In this document: piece after piece, positions 6,467 to 10,544 of the stretch | How positions within the stretch are numbered: position 1 is the stretch's first letter | Layout: every line of letters begins with the position of its first letter | DNA from: Candidatus Gastranaerophilales bacterium | GTDB lineage: Bacteria; Cyanobacteriota; Vampirovibrionia; Gastranaerophilales; Gastranaerophilaceae | Length of the DNA: 10,544 bases | NCBI GenBank assembly: GCA_900769355.1 | Contig: CAAGGG010000040.1 | Location: 1 to 10,544 of the forward strand | Direction of reading: 5' to 3' | The notes under the pieces: model-generated | The model's database searches: none | What the model was told of the DNA's origin: nothing | What the model saw: only the letters and a program-made list of their open reading frames with translations | Made by a program: the position numbers and the translations under genes

Positions 6467-7128
6467 TAACAGCAATTTCTAAGGTAATTACAAATCCTAC
6501 GCTTGTCAGTGTTGCTCAAAACACAAACGCATCAGTTGCAAGTGAAACGGTTTTGAAATCAGTTGGCAGACCTGGTTTTATCCTAATTGATAAAGATATT
6601 GATCCGGCAACTAAAAAGTACGCCGCTGCTAAAGAATTTTTATATCAGGCAACTTGTTTGGCAATTTATATGGCACTTGTTGGTCCTGTATTTAAGAATG
6701 GAGCTTTCAAGTTAGCTAAAAAATATGTTTATAAAGGTGCAGAAGGCTTTGACAAGTTTAAAGGCTTGAATGAATATCTTGCATATCATAAACTTGCAGA
6801 TAAATCATTGACAAACAGATCAGCATCTTTAAAGAAAGATCATTCAATTTATAAGTTTGAACATGATGGTTTGCGTGAAGCTTTAATGACTCAAGAAAAA
6901 CCAAATATGTATCCACATATTAAAGGTGCAATTGAACTTGGTAGTACAATCGGATCGGTTCTTGGTTTGGCAATTTTGGCACCACAAGTCAGCCATGCGT
7001 TTATTCACCCGGCACTTAGATTTTTAGGGCTAGAAGAAAAGAAACCTAAAGCCGAAAATGCTCAACTTCAACAAAATCAAGTTGCATCAGGAAATACAGA
7101 GGTAAAACACGTAGATACAAAAGCGTAA
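6463..7128 (+). CDS. Hypothetical membrane protein, paralog 2 (RPxF-DK-TKKY family)
   Basis: This 221-residue protein is of unknown function. Residues 34-58 (VGRPGFILIDKDIDPATKKY and on) align with 33-57 of the upstream protein: RP-F, DK, P-TKKY-A and a following Glu are shared. A hydrophobic helix is at about 60-78 (YQATCLAIYMALVGPVF), a polar middle region is at 80-155 with a His/Tyr-rich stretch, a second membrane segment is at about 158-183 (ELGSTIGSVLGLAILAPQV), and the tail is Lys/Gln-rich. AGGTGG lies just before ATG, inside the end of gene 1, and the stop/start overlap suggests translational coupling and a 1:1 pair, perhaps a heteromer. The middle region is longer and diverged from paralog 1. 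No catalytic motif is seen. Confidence 0.85.
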   Translation: MITAISKVITNPTLVSVAQNTNASVASETVLKSVGRPGFILIDKDIDPATKKYAAAKEFLYQATCLAIYMALVGPVFKNGAFKLAKKYVYKGAEGFDKFKGLNEYLAYHKLADKSLTNRSASLKKDHSIYKFEHDGLREALMTQEKPNMYPHIKGAIELGSTIGSVLGLAILAPQVSHAFIHPALRFLGLEEKKPKAENAQLQQNQVASGNTEVKHVDTKA

Positions 7129-7160
7129 GTAAATTTGTATTATGTACAGTTGCAATTTGT

Positions 7161-7252
7161 GTCATTCTGAGGTTCTACTGAATTGAAAGAATCCAGCCAA
7201 CTATGTTTTCGAATTTCTACTCTGGATTGTTTCGCTAGTCGCTCACAATGAC
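7161..7252. repeat. Intergenic inverted repeat, family A copy 2
   Basis: GTCATTCTGAG (7161-7171) pairs with CTCACAATGAC (7242-7252) with one mismatch. Inside, AATCCAG (7190-7196) pairs with CTGGATT (7222-7228). The ends match those at 1562-1620. It lies between two convergent genes and could act as a weak transcription barrier, but no U-tract follows. Confidence 0.6.
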
Positions 7253-7283
7253 GTAAATTGCTTCTATTTTGGAGTTTAAAAAC

Positions 7284-7925
7284 CTAAACCCTTGTAGACA
7301 TTCTGTTTTCGTAACTTCTTATAGTTTCGCCTTTAAGAACGTGTTTTGAATAACTTTTTAAACGGTAATTCATGCTCGGTAACGTTTTAACTTCTTTTTG
7401 GAAGTTACGATACATTGCTTTTTCACGCTCTTTAATTATTTCATTAATGTCAGGTTTAACAAATTTTTTAGGTTTTGAATGCTTGGCAGTGCGCATTACC
7501 ATAAGCAATAGTGCAATTGATATTATACACCAAGCTATTCTTCCTTCTCCAACAACACTGCTAACAGTAATTGGTGCAGAGTTTGGAGTTTCAAAAACAA
7601 CATTCGCCTTGGCAATTCCAGGAGCTTCAATATAGATTTTTAGTTCATTGTTTTTTTCTGACTGTATTGCAAGCCCCTTTACTCTTGTAGTGTTTTTGTA
7701 CAAAGTTGTTATGTCAGGTGATTGTTTAATGCCTTTTAAATTAATGACTATTTTGTCAGGAGATTCGATATCTCGTTTAAGTTTTGCAACATTATCCGAA
7801 CGCAAAACAATAGATGTTGTGCCATCATTATTGTCGATTATTAAAGAGTTTAAAAAATTCTCTCCCGCTAAGGCACTAACACCACTCATAATAATAATTA
7901 ATGTAAGTAATATCTTTTTTAACAT
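7284..7925 (-). CDS. AMIN-domain protein with signal peptide, one membrane helix and cytoplasmic tail
   Basis: This is a 213-residue envelope protein. The start at 7925 (MLKKILLTLIIIM) is chosen because AGAGG lies 7 bases upstream; an ATG two codons earlier is too close to that site and an ATG eight codons earlier gives an unlikely MCMCRG start. Residues 1-20 are a signal peptide (SALA, then GENF). Residues 25-112 look like an AMIN domain (TSIVLRSDNVAKLKRDIESP, DKIVINLKGIK, VKGLAIQSE, LKIYIEAPG), the beta-sandwich found in front of amidase (AmiC) and secretin (PilQ) domains and common in Cyanobacteria. Instead of such a partner, the protein has a membrane segment at about 129-146 and a basic tail (KPKKFVKPDINEIIKEREKAMYR...). 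It may localise to peptidoglycan or a secretion/pilus complex and signal inward; this is inference. The AMIN assignment comes from pattern, not a search. Confidence 0.8.
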   Translation of the reverse strand: MLKKILLTLIIIMSGVSALAGENFLNSLIIDNNDGTTSIVLRSDNVAKLKRDIESPDKIVINLKGIKQSPDITTLYKNTTRVKGLAIQSEKNNELKIYIEAPGIAKANVVFETPNSAPITVSSVVGEGRIAWCIISIALLLMVMRTAKHSKPKKFVKPDINEIIKEREKAMYRNFQKEVKTLPSMNYRLKSYSKHVLKGETIRSYENRMSTRV

Positions 7926-8015
7926 ATCCATTCCTCTACACATACACAATACTTGATATTTTGAAAACTCACATCAACCGAGAGTTCTAAGCATGTACAA
8001 CTATGGATTGATAAT

Positions 8016-8036
8016 TTTGTTAAGTATTGTAACAAA
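8016..8036. promoter_or_regulatory. Operator-like inverted repeat in divergent intergenic region
   Basis: TTTGTTA (8016-8022) and TAACAAA (8030-8036) are perfect 7-bp inverted arms around a 7-base centre, midway between the leftward AMIN gene (start 7925) and the rightward Ser/Gly-rich gene (start 8114). There is no T-run, so it is not a terminator. A dimeric regulator could bind here; chance occurrence in AT-rich DNA is possible. Confidence 0.3.
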
Positions 8037-8113
8037 GAGGGCACATGCTGAAATTGGTTATTTTGAAAATTGTTTATATTAATGTACACACGAGAGATTA
8101 AAAGGAGTACGAA

Positions 8114-8491
8114 ATGAGTGATATGTTAACAAAAACTTCACAACAAGAAGCTAGAATGAATAATATTAGAAGCACAAAACCTACAAACTCTGTTGAGACG
8201 TCAGGCTCTTTGGCAATGAATCAGCCGACAAGTCTTTTTGCTACAAAGGTTTATGATGTATTTTCATCAAGCAATCCTTTCGCAGTTGATTATTCTCAAT
8301 ATTCTGATTGCGGTGATACTGTAGCATCAACAAGTGGTTTCTTAGGTGGTTTTTCAAGCGCATATTCAACACTTTCAGCTTCAACAGGATCTGACAGTGC
8401 ATCTTGTTCAGGAGGAAGCGACGGAGGTTTTTCCGGTGGCGCAAGTACTTCTTCTTGCGGTTCTTCAGGTGGATTTACCTCAATGTGTTAA
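8114..8491 (+). CDS. Small Ser/Gly-rich protein with Cys-containing C-terminal tail
   Basis: This 125-residue protein is of unknown function. Residues 1-40 are polar and Thr/Ser/Asn-rich without a signal peptide, 41-62 hold the only aromatic cluster (LFATKVYDVFSSSNPF), and 66-125 are almost entirely Ser, Gly, Thr and Ala with Phe at intervals and four Cys (C66, C98, C115 and the last residue C125). The tail has repeated GGF units (LGGF, DGGF, SGGF). The ribosome site is unusually strong (AAAAGGAG, 6 bases from ATG) and an intrinsic terminator follows, so a highly expressed monocistronic gene is likely. It could be a structural, adhesive or exported peptide. A modified-peptide precursor was considered, but no maturation genes are adjacent. 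Confidence 0.82.
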   Translation: MSDMLTKTSQQEARMNNIRSTKPTNSVETSGSLAMNQPTSLFATKVYDVFSSSNPFAVDYSQYSDCGDTVASTSGFLGGFSSAYSTLSASTGSDSASCSGGSDGGFSGGASTSSCGSSGGFTSMC

Positions 8492-8536
8492 TAAGTTGTA
8501 AAAAGGATTGAAAATAAGAAAAAGAAATACATTATT

Positions 8537-8565
8537 TGACGGTTACAAAAGCCGTCATTTTTATT
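8537..8565 (+). terminator. Intrinsic terminator of the Ser/Gly-rich protein gene
   Basis: TGACGG (8537-8542) pairs with CCGTCA (8552-8557), with an extra possible T-G pair inside, and is followed by TTTTTATTT. It lies 46 bases after the stop codon. Confidence 0.8.
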
Positions 8566-8611
8566 TATAAGTAAAAGTAGTCTTTATAGATGATAAGGTT
8601 TGTTGGCTGGC

Positions 8612-8878
8612 ATGGACAAAAAATATTATACATATATTCTTTTGACAGAGCAAAATACGTTGTATTGCGGTTATACAGATGATGTTGAGAAACGTTTTCA
8701 AGCACATATTGAAGGTAGAGGGGCAAAATATACTAAAAGCCATAGACCTGTAAAAATTGTTTATCAGCGAGAATTTAGTACGAAGTCAGAGGCGATGAAA
8801 GAAGAGATTAGAATAAAACACCTTTCCCGCAAAGCGAAACTTGAGTTGATTGATACTTGTAGGGGTGAAAATTGTTAA
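8612..8878 (+). CDS. GIY-YIG nuclease-domain protein, UPF0213/YhbQ type
   Basis: This single-domain GIY-YIG protein has 88 residues from the ATG at 8612. The two tyrosine motifs are degenerate: YTYIL (6-10) for GIY and YCGYT (18-22) for YIG. The conserved Arg (R28, in VEKRFQAH) and Glu (E65, in EAMKEEIRIK) of the active site are present. The block GRGAKYTKSHRPVKIVY is typical of UPF0213. The family is implicated in DNA cleavage or repair, but most members have no settled role. TTG codons at 8600 and 8603 could add 3-4 residues (LLAG); the ATG fits the family N-terminus better, though AAGG is 13 bases away and the ribosome site is poor. It lies alone between a terminator and a gene-free stretch. 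Confidence 0.88.
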   Translation: MDKKYYTYILLTEQNTLYCGYTDDVEKRFQAHIEGRGAKYTKSHRPVKIVYQREFSTKSEAMKEEIRIKHLSRKAKLELIDTCRGENC

Positions 8879-8885
8879 TTTGATT

Positions 8886-8905
8886 GTCGGCATGGCAATG
8901 CCGAC
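8886..8905. repeat. Palindromic hairpin GTCGGCAT/ATGCCGAC
   Basis: GTCGGCAT (8886-8893) and ATGCCGAC (8898-8905) form a perfect 8-bp stem with GGCA loop, 8 bases after the GIY-YIG stop. No T-run follows (CTACCTTCT), so it is a poor terminator; it is G+C-rich compared with its surroundings and looks like a REP-type repeat. Confidence 0.65.
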
Positions 8906-8925
8906 CTACCTTCTACCCATCTAAA

Positions 8926-8945
8926 TCTTCCCTGATTAGGGAAGA
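8926..8945. repeat. Palindromic hairpin TCTTCCCT/AGGGAAGA
   Basis: Perfect 8-bp arms (8926-8933 and 8938-8945) flank a GATT loop. The core resembles that of the hairpin at 9022-9046 (CCCT...AGGG), suggesting related repeats. Confidence 0.6.
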
Positions 8946-9021
8946 CTTATGTTTCACATAAATAAATATTCAAAATAGCTACTATACTGAGTTATTAATA
9001 AAGATAGTTGCAAGGTAAGGC

Positions 9022-9046
9022 TTCTCTCCCTCTATTAGGGAGAGAA
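9022..9046. repeat. Palindromic hairpin TTCTCTCCCT/AGGGAGAGAA
   Basis: Perfect 10-bp arms (9022-9031 and 9037-9046) flank a CTATT loop. It is followed by AGAGAGTGGG, not by T, so a terminator role on the plus strand is unlikely. Confidence 0.65.
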
Positions 9047-9076
9047 AGAGAGTGGGTAAACGATAATTTTCGCAAT

Positions 9077-9102
9077 AAAAAAGACCAACATGTCGTTAGT
9101 CT
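9077..9102 (-). terminator. Intrinsic terminator of the leftward coiled-coil protein gene
   Basis: In minus-strand RNA, AGACUAAC (9102-9095) pairs over 8 bp with GUUGGUCU (9089-9082) around a GACAU loop and is followed by UUUUUAUU. One pair is G-U on the minus RNA but would be a C-A mismatch on the plus RNA, which supports the leftward orientation. It lies about 220 bases after the stop codon at 9326. Confidence 0.65.
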
Positions 9103-9132
9103 GGGAAAAAGGGAAAGGAAACAATATTTTTT

Positions 9133-9245
9133 TGTGAGTAGTGAATAGTGAATGGTGAATAGACCATTTCAATTATTCACTATTATAATTTTTGAGCGTT
9201 AGCGAACGTAAAGAACCATTCACGACTCACTATTCACCATTCACA
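9133..9245. repeat. Intergenic imperfect inverted repeat, family B copy 2 (GTGAATA type)
   Basis: The 28-base left arm (9133-9160, starting TGTGAGTAGTGAATAG) matches the reverse complement of 9218-9245 at 24 of 28 positions. Each arm is itself made of degenerate GTGAAT(A/G)G units. A small inner hairpin CGTT-AGCG-AACG is in the centre. The 113-bp size and unit sequence resemble the copy at 4068-4185. Confidence 0.7.
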
Positions 9246-9325
9246 TTTGGTTAATTCTCTTCGTTCTCCACTCACCAATCTTTTGAAAATTCCTTCCAAA
9301 GCCTAGTGGGAGAAGTAGGTCTTGC

Positions 9326-10510
9326 CTACCCAAATGTTTTGAATGTTGACTCAGTATTCTTTTCGATTACTTTTTGAACTGCGTCCATTTCTGTTGAAAT
9401 TGCGTCTTGTTCAGTGTCAAGTTGTTTCAATCTTAATTCAAGGTTTTTGTCTTCTGATTGAATGATTTCAATTTTAGAGTTAATTTCTTGAATTGATTGA
9501 TCATATTGGTACTTGTCGTATTCATATTGGTTCATTGCATCATCATATTTTGCTTGATCTGTCAATGTGTTTGTTGTTACGGCGTAAGTAACTTCGTCTG
9601 CCTTTCCTGGGTGAAGAGTTACGTTAATAATACGACCTGTTGAATCTTGTTCTAATCTTGCTGTAACACCTTTAACTTCTTCTGTTTTCTTTGCAGAACC
9701 GATTGTGTAAGCAGGAATGTTGCTTTGAGAAGAACCTGTGTCAGAGTAGATTGCACTATCTAGTACAGATTTCTTGTTAAAGAATGGGGACCAAGTGCCT
9801 GTTGATGTGTTTTGAACATAGCGAACCATCCAATTTTCATTGCCGTCTGGAGCATATTGTTTGTTCAAAATGCTAATGTATTGTGTTTCTTCAGTCTGCA
9901 ATTTTTCTAATTGATCCAAAGAAAGAGATTTCAAATATTCATCGTTGTAGTTTTTGTTTAATTTAAAAGATTGTTTATCTGGATCTTTAATTTCTTTAGT
10001 ACATTTTTCATCTGAATAGTATTTGCCATTTTTCATGTATGCGGCTGCAGTAGCTGTTACATTTCCATTGGCGTCACACTTATCCAAGATAAAAGCATCA
10101 CCCATTTTTCTTAATTCTTTTGCACCAACGCTATAAAGAGTTCCGTCAATTGCATTGTTAGTGTTTTGTGGATTTTTGTTTTTAGTCACAATAGATTGCC
10201 CAGCCGCAACAGCAGCGAAGTCATCTGTCCAAGAAGAAGTGTAGCTGATTAGGTATTCTCCACCTTTTTGAGCAATCATAGTAGAGATTGAGTTGCTCAA
10301 AGCACCATCTTCAAATGTATAAACAGTTTTTGTATAATCGTCAACCGAAGGTGGAACAGGAACCGACATGCCAAGCAATTGGTTGTAGTAGTTAGCAGAT
10401 TGGTTCGACAACGTAGTACGTTGTTGGTTAATCTGTTGGCCTTCAAATTCGACATTTGTTTTTCTTGCAGTAAGACCTAGAAATCTTGCCTGCGAAGCCG
10501 CCATACCCAT
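9326..10510 (-). CDS. Hypothetical coiled-coil, probably surface or secreted protein (MGMAASQARFLGL family)
   Basis: This 394-residue protein is of unknown function. The start at 10510 is supported by AGGAAG 7 bases upstream. Residues 1-48 are a Gln/Asn-rich amphipathic helix (AASQARFLGLTARK, then EGQQINQQRTTLSNQS) without a classical signal peptide. Residues 55-310 are a mixed Thr/Ser/Asp/Asn/Tyr-rich region with likely beta structure (YTFEDGALSNSI, GGEYLISYTSSW, GRIINVTLHPGKADEVTY) and two Cys (C145, C170). Residues 316-388 form a long coiled coil (KYDDAMNQYEYDKYQYDQ, then EINSKIEIIQSEDKNLELR), ending STFKTFG. Helical ends around a variable middle recall flagellar or type III-exported filament proteins, but no flagellar motif is seen. 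I associate this N-terminus with multi-copy families in Gastranaerophilales; that is from memory. It is transcribed alone with its own terminator. Confidence 0.85.
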   Translation of the reverse strand: MGMAASQARFLGLTARKTNVEFEGQQINQQRTTLSNQSANYYNQLLGMSVPVPPSVDDYTKTVYTFEDGALSNSISTMIAQKGGEYLISYTSSWTDDFAAVAAGQSIVTKNKNPQNTNNAIDGTLYSVGAKELRKMGDAFILDKCDANGNVTATAAAYMKNGKYYSDEKCTKEIKDPDKQSFKLNKNYNDEYLKSLSLDQLEKLQTEETQYISILNKQYAPDGNENWMVRYVQNTSTGTWSPFFNKKSVLDSAIYSDTGSSQSNIPAYTIGSAKKTEEVKGVTARLEQDSTGRIINVTLHPGKADEVTYAVTTNTLTDQAKYDDAMNQYEYDKYQYDQSIQEINSKIEIIQSEDKNLELRLKQLDTEQDAISTEMDAVQKVIEKNTESTFKTFG

Positions 10511-10517
10511 GACCTGT

Positions 10518-10523
10518 CTTCCT
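10518..10523 (-). promoter_or_regulatory. Ribosome binding site deciding the coiled-coil protein start
   Basis: The minus strand reads AGGAAG, 7 bases before the ATG at 10510. A second in-frame ATG two codons later (MAASQ) is 13 bases away and less likely. The promoter lies beyond the window. Confidence 0.6.
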
Positions 10524-10544
10524 TTCCGTTTTAGTTTCCTTATG

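Larger units (their letters stand above)
8879..9325. other. Gene-free convergent intergenic stretch with hairpins and repeats
   Basis: These 447 bases between the GIY-YIG gene and the convergent coiled-coil gene contain no supported gene. They hold three short perfect hairpins (8886-8905, 8926-8945, 9022-9046), a leftward terminator (9077-9102) and a 113-bp inverted repeat (9133-9245). A further small hairpin, GTAGG-TCTTG-CCTAC (9315-9329), overlaps the stop of the coiled-coil gene. Confidence 0.8.

Noticed and set aside
8241..8444. Antisense open frame opposite the Ser/Gly-rich protein gene
   Set aside because: It results from the repetitive Ser/Gly codons; the plus frame has a strong ribosome site and a terminator.
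8114..8491. Modified-peptide (RiPP) precursor
   Set aside because: There is no recognisable leader/GG cleavage motif and no maturation or export genes nearby; composition alone is not enough.
8600..8611. TTG start codons four or three codons upstream of the GIY-YIG gene ATG
   Set aside because: Ribosome-site spacing is too short for the first TTG, and family members start close to the YxYIL motif; the ATG at 8612 is preferred, though the TTG at 8603 cannot be excluded.
4068..9245. CRISPR array or transposon from the repeated GTGAATA motifs
   Set aside because: Units are degenerate, lack regular spacers, and no cas or transposase gene is present.

Overview
The window is about 10.5 kb of AT-rich bacterial chromosome with no rRNA, tRNA, CRISPR, transposase or phage genes. 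The best guess is a gut-type, non-photosynthetic relative of Cyanobacteria (Vampirovibrionia/Melainabacteria, order Gastranaerophilales). This rests on the low G+C, a cyanobacteria-style AMIN-domain protein, and a surface-type coiled-coil protein beginning MGMAASQARFLGL, a start I associate with that group from memory. A core-gene search (groEL) would settle it.

Left part: groEL (5' end cut off by the window edge) reads rightward into a strong bidirectional hairpin terminator. That terminator also ends a leftward gene for a 397-residue Thr/Pro/Gln-rich protein of unknown function. A run of ten G lies just upstream of that protein's promoter. Next comes a leftward cysK (O-acetylserine sulfhydrylase/cysteine synthase), with its own extended -10 promoter.

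Centre: a compact leftward three-gene operon encodes a zinc-finger-type membrane anti-sigma factor, an ECF sigma factor, and an exported CpxP/Spy/CnrX-like protein carrying three CxC pairs. A good ECF-type promoter lies in front of it. The set looks like a trans-envelope stress or metal sensing switch, similar in parts to CnrYXH but in a different gene order. It is the most interesting system in the window. Diverging from it rightward are two overlapping genes for paralogous membrane proteins that share a RPxF...DK...P.TKKY motif and that I cannot assign to a known family.

Right part: a leftward AMIN-domain membrane protein diverges from a rightward gene for a small Ser/Gly-rich protein with four Cys, which ends at an intrinsic terminator. 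Then follow a GIY-YIG domain protein (UPF0213/YhbQ type) and a 447-base gene-free stretch filled with hairpins and inverted repeats. The last gene is a leftward 394-residue coiled-coil protein with its own terminator.

Scattered between genes are two families of imperfect inverted repeats, each seen twice: one with CATTCTGAG/CTCAGAATG ends and one built of GTGAATA units. They occupy intergenic spots, as REP- or MITE-like elements do.
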